DNA of 64,000 nucleotides from Epiperipatus broadwayi (lineage: Eukaryota > Onychophora > Udeonychophora > Euonychophora > Peripatidae). Where the stretch lies: the NCBI GenBank assembly GCA_028023455.1, contig JAQFVV010006203.1:10138876-10202875 (forward strand), given 5' to 3'. A program made the position numbers and the translations under genes. Below are positions 12,001 to 27,000 of the stretch, piece by piece. Under the pieces are notes generated by a model. That model saw only the letters and a list, made by a program, of their open reading frames with translations. It was not told the origin of the DNA and did not search any database. Every line of letters begins with the position of its first letter. The first letter of the stretch is position 1.

Positions 12001-15000
12001 CACCTCAGAAATCCAAGACTATAAAAGGTTTGGGAAAAAAATTATTTCAGTCTGGTTAATATTTTTTGGAAAACAAGTGGGAAAATTGGCCAGCTGCAAA
12101 GTCTGGATAATAGTTTTTGAAAAGAACAGTTTTGTTATAATATTTTATTGAAGCTTGTCGAAGTTTGCAGCAGTTGGTTTTAGCTTGCCAGAGATGGCTG
12201 GAAAATTATACAGTTCCCATGAGGGGTAGATGAAGTCAAGGCAGGAGATCCAGAATCAGTCTACAACTGAATGGTGGAGTTTGAATTCACATGGAGGAAA
12301 ATGACTCACTTCTTTATGTTGAAATTCATAGCCTTATAAGTGTTCTGGAAAACAGTTTTCTGGTCTGAATCTCATCAAGCCCTAGAACCAAGGAAGATCA
12401 TGGCATGATAACAAATTATCTAAATTAAAATTTTCCCTGATGCTGGCAAGCCTGGATTATACTTTTCTGATGGACAAAAGAAAACTTGAAGAATTGATAT
12501 ATGTATGCTATTTCAGCTATATTCAGAGAAAATCACAGATAAATGTATATACAATGGTGAGTAGCATTATATATAAGTGAACAAGATTTTAAATAAGTTT
12601 TTTTTAATAATTCATTTTAAAATGACATTCTAAAAAGTGAGATATATAATGATTATTTAATAAAATCATTTATTGAAAAACAAAAGGACATTTTAAATGT
12701 ATATATTTAATTTAAAGGCTTTATAATTAAGAGTCAAATATAATTTATTGACCATTCTATTAAAAAAATGGAGATTTCTTAAAATCTTTTAGTCTAGAAA
12801 AAGAAAGACACTTTAAGTTGTTGGTAATCAATCAACAATTAATTACCTGTCAAAAATTGACTATATTTTTTTTTGAAAAAAAAAGGTAAACTATTATGAA
12901 AGAATTAAATAATATGATTCACATTTTTTTATATATACTGTTAATATTGGATTAATTATGAAAATATAATATTGTGACAAATTAAAATATATAAATGTCT
13001 ATGTGCACATACATTTCTATATGTACAAACATATGTTAATTACATGGTATAAAAATTAATAATTCTATAATTTTGATAAATTTAAATATATTCATATAAT
13101 AGTAAAATGTGTGGCTGTGTAAATATATATGTCTGTATAAGTAAACCACCATATAGTAACTTAAAAAATTTAATCCTGTGTTATTGTATGACAATTTAAA
13201 TATGTCCATTTCTAAATTATAATGCATTCTGTGTGCATATATATAGCACTGCTTGTCAAATAGAACCTATATGTAAATTTTAATCACTTTTTTTAATTAT
13301 TAAATGTCAAATCAAATATATATTCATGTAATAGCAAAATATGTGTCTGTGTGCCTATATGGAACATATATGTAAATCAGTGTGATAATTTTTTTATTAT
13401 ATGTTAATCAAAATCAGAAGGCTTCTAATTGTAGAGTCATATTCTAAATACCTTAACTTCATTTTATTTTATAATAAACTTTTATTCAATTGTTAAAAAT
13501 TGTATTGCATCATCTCTTGGTCACCATAACAGGTATAGAGCTTGTACTTTTCTTAGCTAGATTTGTACATAATGGTGAATATATGAATGGGAATGTTTAT
13601 TTAGTGCTTAAGTGGCATTCCAGTTTGACATTGTTCAGGTTTTGGTGGGAGAATTATATTCTTCAAAGACCCTGCACTAGTTTAGTCTTAAAAGTGGTAT
13701 TTATAGTTGGCCAGTACAGTAGTGGTATCAAGTGGCCAAAGAATTGATGATGATCAGCATGTTTTACTATCCCAGCATTAATGTTTAGATTTTTCTAATT
13801 ATGTATTCTAATGGATGTGCCTTAAGATGGTGCATCCAAATTAATGTTTAAATAATTGCCCTAAGCTGGCAAAGACTCAATACTTAGACTGCTCTACAGA
13901 ATACCCATTTCTAATCCAATCACCAGATTGACTGTTGATTTATATTTTTTATTGTTCAAATCCAGCCACAAGATGGACCATTGATTTATTTGCTGAAGAT
14001 CATTCATGATGATGAATGGTTATTTTGAGTATTACTTATTTTTATTTATTAATAATGCTGGTTGATTTATAATTATGCTTTTAGTTGCTCTAAGGACTTA
14101 ACTGATCTCTTCTAAGTAACTAGCTGATTTCTCAGAGTTCTCATAATCTCATGCTCACTATTGTAATAATATTACTTATATTATTTTTAGATATTAAACA
14201 TTATTTTAATATCTAAACTGCTTCATTACATTAATATCTCTTGCAATATATTAACTTATATTTTATATTAAATCATTTTATTTGAAATATTGTTGACTTG
14301 GGGATTTATAATGATTTTTGCCATCACCTCAGGTTCACCTCCAAACTCCATCAACCCCCTCCCATTACTATATATGTATATATATTACTAAAAATGACAT
14401 TTTTAACTTAGTTAAACTTAGTTATAGCAAAGCATTACTGTTAGAGATGAATAATAAATTTTGTTAAGTGTGGTTTTCTACTCTTTTTTAAAATAATAAG
14501 TACTTGTTTTTCTTCACATCATTCATTTTTCATCTGATAAATAAATAAAAATAATAGATAAACGGTGACTAAAAAGTTAGGTAAGATAGGACTGAGAACA
14601 TTTGAATGTGATCCCATTTTCTAAATGTTAACTAAAAATCTTCTAATAATTTTGAATAAAAGAAAACAAAAAATTAAGCAAAAGTCATTTAAATAAACTG
14701 AAGAATCATATCTTCAAAAAAACTTTCTATTGGAATAATTCTTTTTTTAATGTGTTTAAGTAATCTTTTCCATCAACAATACACATATATGTAATCTTCT
14801 ATTTAATTGCTTACAAGATCATTTGACATTTAAACATCTGGTGCCAGATTAAGCATTTATTAGTTTCATTCAGTTAAAAAATGCTTCTGCTAATAAAATA
14901 TTTGAATGCCATATAATCTTGCAAGCAATTATCTATAAGGTTATATATCCATATACTTATGCTAAACATTAACTAAATGCATTTGAGTATTCTTTAAAAG

Positions 15001-18000
15001 ATAGAATGAAATATTTTGTATAATATATATGTATTATATATTATTTAGGCAAAATGTTTTTTTATATAATATGTTCTTTATTAGTAACCTAATTTATGGT
15101 TAATGTGTTGTAATCTACTGTGGGCTTACACTATAGTGCATATTCCTGTATTAATTGTATTATTATACATAAATTGTTTTATTGCATAAATAAATTAATT
15201 TGTGAACAATTTATTCTTTAATTCTTTCATTCCAGTAAAATGTATTTTTTTTTCAGGCTGTATTTTTTACAATGCTTATATTTTCAAGTGTTTGGGGCAG
15301 GATTGGAGATGTATTTGGACGATGGCCGGTAAATAATTTTTATTTTTTAAAAGTAATTGTTAATTCTTTTAGCATATTTTACTATTGATTTAATGGCTTA
15401 AAACATTTTTACTAAATATTTATATAAGCTGGCAATTATATATATAAATAATTTTGAAATGTATATTTCGTTTAAAATCTATTCACACACACATATATTT
15501 CTATTAAAATATATTCGCACACATATATATGTGTGTTTTTTCATATGTAAGAATATACCAAAAACTATTCATGTAAAGAAAGGTCTATATATTGTAACCT
15601 TCTGTTTTGGCACCAGAATATTAATTATAATTATGTAATACTGTATCAGTAACATCTTGAATTTTTTAAAAAAAATTTATTCATGACTTAAAAATATGCT
15701 TAAAAGCACTTGTAGGTGTAATTTGAAAATTATTAGATGTTTAATATCTTACTTTAGTATATAATTAATGATAGGATTGGGGGTGGCTTGTCACAAAAGT
15801 AGTCAGCCTAGTTTGAGTTAATTCTAATTTGTTTTATTTGTCTGCAGAACAGTATTAAGATTTGTTTCAATGATTCTATAGTTCATTTGCTTATAATATT
15901 TTAATCAATAGTATAAACAGTGAAATATGTTTAACTAATCATCATTAAAACTGTCATTTCAGTCATATCAGTTTAATACTTGTAGTACACTATTTGTAAA
16001 TATTCATTTATGTTTATATCATTTTTCAACTTCATTTTTCATTCATGTACTTCATTAAACCATCAAATATCATATCTCATATCCAAATATTTTATTTTAT
16101 AACTAATAGTTTAAAAAACCAGCTTAATTACATTTTAAATGAATTCATGGATTACTGGACTGATTAATTATTAAACAATAGTTATACTATAAAATATTTT
16201 ATTTATTAAGATAGTTGTCATTAATTTTATTCTGTTACTTTAAAAATACAGAATATTCAATTCTTAATTCAATTTAATATTTAATTTTTTTTTATATTTG
16301 CCAGACAAAATGATTTTTTTTGCTTTCTTTTTCAAGACAAGAAAGTTTCTTGCATAAATTAAAACTTCAGTACAATGGGTGGAGCAATTCTCTGTTGGGA
16401 GATCTTTGAACTTTCAAATGACCTTGGATGATTGGAAGAATAGATGCTTAAGTAATGTTCTGGGATCTATAAAAGAGTTGATTACAATTTCATAGGGGCT
16501 GCTGAATAAATCTTCCACTACTGATTCATCTCCAATTCACTTTCTGAACTAAATTTTAATAGTATTTTTTTTTATTATAAGTTAATTCTTCCAAGATTTC
16601 AGTCTAAAAGTGAAAAAGTATTATTGGTTTTCTAAAAATGGGAGCGTAAACGACCGTAAAGGTACATTAATCTTTATTTTTAAACTAAATGTTTAAATTC
16701 TCCAATCATTATTTAAAATGCATATGTGTGTCTACATTATATATTCTTTAAATTTAATTGCTCATATTGAAGAAGGAATGGAAATGCATACTTGTATTTT
16801 AAAATTGCTTTATTTAAATTCTAATCATAGTTTTAAAGAAGAAAAAATAAGAAGAATGTCTGTTTATGTTTCAAGATTATTTTTCCTAAAATTTAATTAT
16901 AATATTAATGGAGCAGCTGAAATGTGCGAACTTTTATTAAACTTATCAGGAACTCTCTAGTATTAAATTTTTTTTTGCTAGTTATAAAAAAAAGAAATTT
17001 GAGATGGGAGGATGCGTATGAATAATTATTTATATTATCATTATTGTTGAAATACTTATCTGACTTTTTGTGCCTAGCTGAAAAAAAGAATAAATGTGAA
17101 ACTTAACAGATTATTTAATTATTTATCTCCAAATGCTTTGAGGAATGAACTTATAAAAATAATATAAGACTGAATATGACTTTCTTTTATTAATTGTCCT
17201 CCTCATGCACAGTGGGACTTCTTTGTTCAAAATATTAGTAATAAACTTATGGGAAATTAAATGGATTTTCTAAACTAAATAATTATGTGTGCTTATGAAT
17301 GGCTCTGAAAATATAAAATAAATGCTTAAATATATCTCACAAATGAAATAATAAATTATTGCTTTACCGACGCCATGATAAAATGTTTATTGCTTAATAA
17401 AGAATTCTCCTATACATAATATTAATAGCGGTTTCATTAGCTAATTGCTAAGAACATTGAATACTGCTATCCTGGACCAGAAATAATGTTATTTGTTTTC
17501 CTGCAGGAATGTGTTATATGTTCGTCAATATTTATCTTTGTGCCAGTTATCATTGTTATTTAATATATGACTAAAAGACATCATCTATAAACGATAAATA
17601 AACTTTTCGTTTTTCAACCTAGAAGAAAGAAAAAAGAACTTTAGTCCATTATTATTATTTGGTATTTAGTAGATATATAGTTTAAAGGTTGTTTTATGAT
17701 TTTTATTATATTTATTATTGTTTCTTCCAGAATATCTCATTAAACGTATAATATGAAGGAAATATTATACGAGGTATTTTTTTATTATTATTTTAGTATA
17801 AGTTTTATTGTGTACTCGTATTATAAATACACGTGCGTGTCAGAAAAAGAGACGTCCGTTTAATGCTGAAGGGGTTAATAGCTCTTTTAAAAAAGAAGCT
17901 CATTATATAAATGTTTATAGTATATCTTTGTGTTTTCCAATAGATTATAAAATAATTATTTTCAATAATTATTTAACCCAGAATTTAAAGATTTATTATT

Positions 18001-21000
18001 TATCTAAACCAAACTTTTACTTTAATGTTGTGGCACTACTAAAAAAAATTATTTTGTTTTACCTTGCCAATTGAAATTATTATTGCCTTGTTTTTCAACA
18101 GTCATTATTATGTTTCCAAGTTAAAGATATTATATTTATCAGATATGAAATAATTATCCATTATTGCTTTTACAGTTATTAATTGATATTTTTACAGTAG
18201 TTCTTTACTTACTGAGATTTGAAATTGTCTGTGCATTGTTATGCTTATATATGCATGTCTATTATTAAAACCAACTATAATAATGTTTGAATTGAAAGTA
18301 AAAATGATATAAGTCTATCGGTTTCAGAGGATGAGAATGGGCAAATTGAAATTGAAAGATTAGAAATTTATTTTAAGTATTAATTTATTGTTCTTTATTA
18401 TGCTTGAATAGAAAAGTATTTAGTGGCTATGTAGAATGAAGTTAGTGAGGTTTTATGGTGTCTTATGGGATTGAGTAATCTCTCCCCTTTTAGTTATTTG
18501 AATATTTGACATGGGTAGATTGCCTAGTATATTGTATGGGATGGAGTAAGCTCTCCCTTTTGTTTATTAAAGTATTTATTAGCAGTAGATTGAATCCTCC
18601 AGTTCTGATATTTGTATTTTATGAATTAGAGTATATGAAGCCAAGTATTTTATCTCCCTTATTTTTTGGTGAAGAGAATTTGTTCCCACCATTTTATTGT
18701 TAAGTCTCAGAAGTTAGACTTGAGAGTTATTGTATTGTTACTTATATGATTAGAATTGTGAAAATCTTTTATCCCCATGTGCCTTATGGAATGTTTTTCA
18801 TCTGTTACTCATAGCCTAGTGCAAGACAATTTGTTGATAAAAAAGGAGAATAAAAGCAGAATTGAGTTTTCTTATAAAACAGCTATAGCAGAAATAGTTT
18901 TAAAGCTTGTTTGGCCATTGTCACCATCTGTATTATGATTTTATCACAAGTTCATAAGTAAACCGATTGGATTGAATCTTATTATTTATTTCATGATAGA
19001 CAGCATAATTTAGGCACATGCATAAAGTATTAATTTAAAAGATATGGAACAATCCATCATTAATGTATAACTTTAATTATTATTTCAAATAATTTTATAT
19101 TGTCATTTAAATTTCATATCATCAAATTTCATAATATTCAATCATCTTTTGAGTAAGTAAGCAAAGGAAGATAAAGTATAGTTAATCAATAGAATTATTT
19201 ATTTCAATTTTGCAAGATAAAACAGTTAATTAATAGAATTATTTATTTCTATTTTGCAAAGTACAAAATATAGTTTGATCTTATTTTATACTTATTCTTA
19301 GATTCAAACCCCTTTATTTTAGTTAAGGTGCATTTGAAGTAAAATGCTAAGAATTTTATTTTCTTCCTATAATCTAGTGTAAATATTTAAGTGTGTTATT
19401 TCTCATTGACCTATCAACTTAATTGATAACTTAAAAGTGCTTAAAACAGGATGCCAAATGTAAAGCAAATCTTGTATTTTATTGTCTGAAGTGTAGGATC
19501 AGAACTGACTGATAATTTAAACAATTTTGCAAGAACAATATGACGAGTTTCTTTTGGGTGTATTAGTTTAGTATTTAAAATATAATGTGTTATCCATAAG
19601 TCCATCAGAATGCCTTGATAGCTAGTATGTATTAGAACAGAAGATAGAAAGTTCTCTTATGTTATCTGCTATCATGTAAACCATTTAACTACTGATGTTA
19701 AAGACATCTAAAACCTGTACCTGTACAAATTATAAAAGAAATCAAAATTTTGCTTAACTATTTTATAAATAAATGTTTTGTTTTTCAAATTTGTGTTCAG
19801 AATTCTTCTTTGACATACATTCGTATTTCATATTTCCACACATGCACACATTTACTTATCTAATAGGATATGATTACATTTTTCATTTAATTTAATAATG
19901 AATATGTCCATGTAAGATGATATTGATTTCCTTGATCCAAACACTGTCTGAAATGTTGATTATTTGATGATTTTATGGAAATTTTATCATTTAGTTATTT
20001 AGATGATGAATTGAAATCAAAATGTATCTGATTTCTTTCATTATCTAATTACCATTATTTAATTAGGGTATTGCTTAATTTACATTATTACTTTTATAAT
20101 AGTAAATAGTAGTTGTGGGGAAGTGTAGATTTCAAATTAAGCTATGCCATAAATTAATTCCCTGAGATATTCAATTATTAATTTAGATTAAATATTAATT
20201 CAGTTAACCAGTTTAGATTATTGTATGATTAAAAGTTCAGTAATGTTAAGTTTATTTTATGTTCAGTTCCAACTTGCTATACAGTATAGTTACTAAACAA
20301 TACATTTTAGTTATTAATTTAATTTTCTAATATGGTAGAGGTTGTTCAATGCATGTGGGTGATGGGAAGAGGTGAAGTATAGATTATAACTTGTTAATTT
20401 AGATGGTAGAACTTTACCAATTTAATTTTTGTTTATTTTAGAATTTAATAGCTGTTTTATCCCTATTAATTATAATGTTTCCTCCCACATCTAATGTACA
20501 TTCTACACCTCATAGACCTCTGTATCCCTCAACTGAGCTAAGCTAAGGTAAAACTTCATTTAAGAGCCTCATTAATAGTTTTAAGATAAAAGTAGATCAA
20601 TAGTTTATTCTATGATGCATAGAATTGGCACCCTGGGTATTTGTGGTTAGGAAAGGTGTTGGTGGTTGGTGATGAGGGGTTACAATATATATGTATGACT
20701 ATGTTCATAATGGCAACATTCCAGTTACCTTTTTTCAGGAAATACTCAAAAGAAAATACTAAAGGTACCATTATATCTTCAGTAAGCATTTTTAGATAAC
20801 ATGTATAGCCACTATAACATCAATCAAGACCTATATTCTGATCTTTTTCTATATAGGTAGTCTTTTTTTCAGCTCTAGCTTATGAAAAACCTAAAATGAC
20901 ATATTTTACCCATGTCAACATACAAATATAAAATCACATGTAATCATTAAATCTATCTAATTAATGTCAGAACTGCTTTCTAACTGCCATATCAATAACT

Positions 21001-24000
21001 ATTTACAGAAGAATATGATCGTTTTCCTACTATAAAAAGTTATTAAACATGGAAAATAGAGAGTGATTCAAATATTAATTAAATTGATTCGAATAATAAT
21101 CACGTGATTTTGTTTATTCAGCAATAAAAGTATTATAATATGTGTATGTGTAATAGTATAATTGAATGGCATCATTTAGTATATATGAAATCTCCAATAT
21201 ATTAAATTTTCTTAAACTTTTTTAATCATCAACCAACTAAAAAAAATATTTAATTAAACGTAATATGGTCATCACTTGAAGATTTCTTTGTCTCCTAAAA
21301 TATTATGTATGTGTGTGTGATTTCTTATTGTTATTATCAAAGATGTATAATATTGAAAAAGATTGACAATACTAATATCCAGAAAAAATATTGGAAACAA
21401 AACTACAACTGCTTGAGCTTCCATTATTTGAAAAAGGGCCTCTGAAATATTGCATTTTGGTATTAGTCTTATAGCTAAAGATGCCACTCTATGGCGCCGT
21501 TTTTGTGCTAAAACACATAAAAATGCCGTTTCCATGGCCGACACATTTGAACCCGCATTTTCTATAATACAACTTTTTTGTTGTGCTACAGATTGCTAGG
21601 CCGCTATGTCGCATCGCAGTAGAGCATTATGTCGCATCACAGCAAATACATTTTCTGAATTCTCACAGTTTATAAAATGGTTATGGCTTTGTGAGAGGGT
21701 GTGTTTTTTGAATTGGATGGAAATGTTGTTTTCATTAGATTTTTTTTAATTTTAAAGTATTGAAATGTTCAGATTTTGTAAAGTAATAATTATCAGACTT
21801 TTTACACAGTACTGTATTGAAGTTTTAATTGTGAAAATATTGACAAGATATATGTGTAAAGTGAGTTGGAATTAGGTAATGTGTCAAGTAATGTACTGTT
21901 CGTAACATTCCATGAGACAAACAAGATTCTACCATGTGTATATTTTTGAAATAAAAAAGAGTGGTAACACAAAAATATCCAGTAAGAAAAGTACAATTCT
22001 GCACAGTTTTTTTGTAAATTTCATAAAAAGCATATATTATAAACATGATTAATAAGTAAAGAAGACATTTTTGTTGTTTAAAAAAGTTTTACTTTCTTTT
22101 CTCCAACTACGGTTATACTTTGTTGAATATAGTTTACGTTTATTGTTATCATTTATTTTATAGATGTTACTAAAAAAAAAATATTCACAAAAATATGATT
22201 TTGATATTTTTTATTTTAGCATTACAAACAACAGAACACTAAACCTAACCCTAAAACTAACCCTAAAACTAACCCTAAATCTAACCCTAAAACTAACCCT
22301 AAACCTAACTGTAACAACTTTTACTTTTTGTTGTCATTCTATATGAAGTAAAAATAGCAGTAAAGCCGTAACCCCAGTAAAAAAATATACGATAGAAAAT
22401 TGATTTTTCTAATAAAGCAAAATAAAAAACACAAATCAAATTGTAATTTGTTTATTTTATTTTACATTTCTTATTATCAATTAATTTGTATACGTTAATA
22501 AAAAATAATATTTAAAAAAGATGATTTTGTTTTGTTTTTATTTTCGCATTACAAAAAAACACATCAAAATGATTAAAATCAACGGCCCGGGAATGTTCAT
22601 ATTTTATAGTTTTAGCATGAAAACGGTGCCATCGAACAGTGTCTTTATCTATAAGACAAGCACCTGCATTTTTATAAGCAACCATATACACTGATGAACC
22701 TGAGAAATATATATGTTTAGATATATAACACCTGTGAAAATTTTTGTTTTCACATACATTTAAAAAGTCTATTATTTCTTTATTTGAATATTGCTGATTT
22801 ATTACTATTCTCTTTGAGCAATAGACTATACTTCTTTTTATTTTTCTATTGTTAGGTGCTTCACATAGTATACCTGAATTGAACTCATGACAATCTTTCA
22901 CAATTATAAAATTTCTATTGCATTTGTAGAATTATTTGTTTATTTCTTATACATAAGCAAATGGTACATCATTCTAATCATTAAATTTACTTTATTTTCT
23001 TGTAGTATATTATAGGTGAAACTTTGTGCACTCCACTGTTATACTCAACATTAGATCGTTATATTAAACTTTTTATATTATTAATTACTATTTTATAAAT
23101 AAAATGATGAAATTGAAATTCAATAGGATCCAGATTTATAAACAATGAATTTTTAAAATGTTATTTAAAATTGAAGTGGTATAATTTGATAATCATGACA
23201 GGATGCTCATATGCTGAAAGTATATTAGATTTACTAAAATATGCTCTTTATAGTACATATATTAATGGCAGAAATTCAATCTTTTATATGTATTTTATGC
23301 ATGCATTTTTTAGATGCTGTTGACAATTTCTGCTTGGACCTGTTATTTTGGTTTTCTCTCAACATTCAGTCCTACTTTTGGTTGGCTTGTGTTTCTGAGA
23401 AGCTTGGTTGGAATTGGTATAGCTGGTTTTCCTCAAGCGTAAGTAATTTAATTAAAATATAAATAATGTTGGGCAACAATTGAGTGTATGTGTGAGTGTT
23501 ATTGGATTTCAGTTACAAAAAATAATTCAAGGCATTCATAGGCAAAAACTAAAAAAACATATATGCACACCATAGTCTCATCTAGTCATGACAATCAAGA
23601 CAGATCTGTAAATAATAAATATGTATTTCTATTTATAATTTGCCATATAGCCATTAATTCCAATGTAAACATAAGTTTAAAGAAATAATTGATTAATTTA
23701 GTTCAGAAGATCAGCACCAGAAGTTACTAATCTGAGATCACAATCTATGGAGTGTCATGTTCTCGAGTTCGTCACTGTACCACTTGCACTATATGATGTA
23801 AAAAATAGATATAGTTTACAAATATTTGAAATATTAAAAAAACATTCAAACTCAATTCTCAAAAAAGTAGCCTGTACATTTGATGATACTATAATTATTG
23901 TTTTATGATTGTTTTATGTATTGACATAGACGTAAATTCCAATGTAATAGTGGATTTCTTTTTGTGTTGATCAAAATCAGAAGGCTTAATTATATGCATA

Positions 24001-27000
24001 GCCATATTCTACAAACCTTAATTTTATTTTATTGTTATTAATAAATTTATATTTTATTAAGTTATTCCAGTGAATTTACTCAATCCTAAACAATTTTAGA
24101 ATATTATATGTTTGTATTATATCTCTCACTCACAGCAACAGTTAGAGTATTTTCTCACTAAGCTAGATTAGTGCATAATGATCTGTTATATAAAAGGGGT
24201 TTATGCTTAGTGTTATGAACATGCAGATGATGATGATATTATATGGTGCAAAGGGGATATCCTTTAATGCATTACATTTCATTTTAATTTTTTTTTTTAG
24301 AAATTAAGATTATAGATACTAGTACATTAGTGATACTAGATGGCCAGAGCATTGATGATGATCAGCATGTTTTAATCTTCCAGCATTACTTTTTTAATTA
24401 ATATATTCTTATGAATTAGCACTTTTAAGTTTGTCCATCCAAATTATTGTTAAAATAAGCTGCCCTAAGTTTGACATGGGCTAAATAATTATCTTGGCCT
24501 ATAGTAGATCCATTTTAAATCCAATCATAAGATTGTTGATTATTCATGATAATTATTAGTATTGCTTTTATGTAATGCTGGTGAACTTATATTGCTCATT
24601 TCTTTCATTATATTAATTATCATTCCTTTTATATTTAATATTTAAATTTTGTAGTAATGGGTTGATGATGAGTAGTACCATCATACCAGATTCTGTACCA
24701 TTACAATACTTTTATAAATATTTTTATGTGTATATAAAAACATGTTTTTTTTATATATACAATTATAGTCTAATTATATAAAAATAATTTAATTGAAGCA
24801 ATTTTGAATATTTTTTAAAACTGACAAATAGGTAATTGTCTAAATCTTATAAAAAAAATCATAACTTATCAAAATTTATATTATATTCTTATGTTTTAAA
24901 TGCTTTAATAGAATTTTGTTCTTAGAACATTTTCTGTCATTTTATTTTAGTTTCTGATAGAAACGAGTTTCTAGCAAAATATTAATTACGAACATTTCAA
25001 ACACTGGAATTAATTCTATATATTTCAAAACCAACATATAAATAAATAACAACTATAATTAGTTTATGACAGCTCCAGTAGCTTTTACAGTTAAAATTTA
25101 AAAAACAAAATATTATTAAAATAAGATAATATTAACGTTGTACCATACGTAACCAATTTTGCATACATTTGTATGTGCGTCTGTATAGAATCACTTGCAG
25201 GTATCCCAAAATATTTTCAGATGCTAAAGCATATATATATATAGCCAGCTTAATACGTTGAAATTTAGTAAACAAGATTATTTATAAGGGATTTGAACTC
25301 AGACTTTCAAACTCCCTACAGTTATCTAATCCATCTTATACAATCCACACACATGACCACATACTTTCCAAAAAAATAAATGATATCCAATATACATATT
25401 TTGTGCTGAACCAGCACTCATCTAATGGTCCAGATTACCATCTCCCACACATATATATAATCAGTGCTCAGTTTACAACAGGATAATAAATCTTCAAACT
25501 TTAGCTTCAGGTTTCTCCATTTTTCAGCCATCCATATCATTGAAAATTTGAGAATGGAATGATTGATGCCAATATTAGTATCATACCCATGTTGACATCA
25601 GTAGTATAAGATGGATTGGATAGCTAAAGGGGGATTGAAAGTCTGAGTTCAAGTCCCTTATAATTACATTAAGTTTAGTATAGATAATATATATGTATTT
25701 AAACAAGATTAAGAAACTTTTATATAAAATTGAATAGTGCAAAATACTCAAGCTATCTTTAATTAACTGTTTAATATTAAAAAATTCTAAAATTAAGAAG
25801 TGCCTTTAAAATATTTTTTATTTTATGTACACCTGGGTCTCGTTTTATGTGGTAGATAGATTCCTCAGAAAACGCGCACAAAATAAATCGCAAAAAAATA
25901 AATGTAACTTACCTTGAAAAATGGGGGATATGTTCCAGTAATTTTCAGAAGTCACATAAAAGCAAAGCAACAAGGAAAAATTACTTTAAAATTCACATTA
26001 AAAAAAAATAAGGAAATAAAGTATGACTAATAAAAAATTTCAAATATTTGAAAAAAATTAATACAAGACAAACTTTTTTTATTAACTACAGTATTTAATT
26101 TTACATTTTTCATACACATTTTAATCATTACCACTGTTTGACAATATGCGTTCATTTATGAACTAGTAAAAAATCAGATTCGTGATGTGATATACAACTA
26201 ACGCCACTCTCAGTCTTGAGCTGTGTTAATGGTTTTATGTTTCTATATTAAAAAAATGAGATCAAAACAAAAAAATTATACATTATCATTAGAAAGATTA
26301 TTTTCAGTTTATAAAATCAATAAAATCTTTATTATTTATTTTAAAAATCTAAAAAAATATTTATTTCTGTTAATATCTAACAAAATATGTTTTAAAAGTT
26401 TAAACTTTTTGAATATTTATTGTGATATTTTTATATGTACATATAAATCTATTATTATTATTTACTCATTAGTATAAGTAGGTTATTTACATAGAAGCTA
26501 AGATTCTAAATACAGCTTCAGGCCATATTCACGTTAGCTGCTAATATAACGTTATATTTTTGAAAAAAAAAAAAAAAATTTCAAGTCAAAATAAGTTATT
26601 AATAATTTAAATTTTTTGATATCTAATAAATATAGTGAAATATGAAAGATACTAAGTAGAAACATGAATTGCATAACTTCAAAATTGCATTAAAATAATC
26701 TGCATAAAACGAGACCCAGGTGTAAATTAAAAATAGTCTAAATAATGTATCTAGATATATGTTTATATATGAACTTAATCAGAAACTCATAGCCAAAAAT
26801 TATTTGATGGACAGTATTACCAATGTTCAAATTGTTTAGGGAAAAAAATGCAGTTCTTCCATTGTTTTCTGCTGTGTAGTTTGAAATTTACTTAAAACTT
26901 TTCTAAGTTGTCAGGCATTGGTGGTTGAGAGGTCAGCATAGTTGCCTTACAAGCAGTTGTCTTGGGTTAGCAGGTTCACTTCCTGGCCTATGCTGTGACA

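Noticed and set aside
21601-21655. Repeated TATGTCGCATC motif (GCTATGTCGCATCGCAG / TTATGTCGCATCACAG)
   Set aside because: Only two short copies, with no structure or coding context to interpret.
22164-22346. 60-codon ORF rich in [10 protein letters not shown]
   Set aside because: It is a translation of the telomere-like repeat array.
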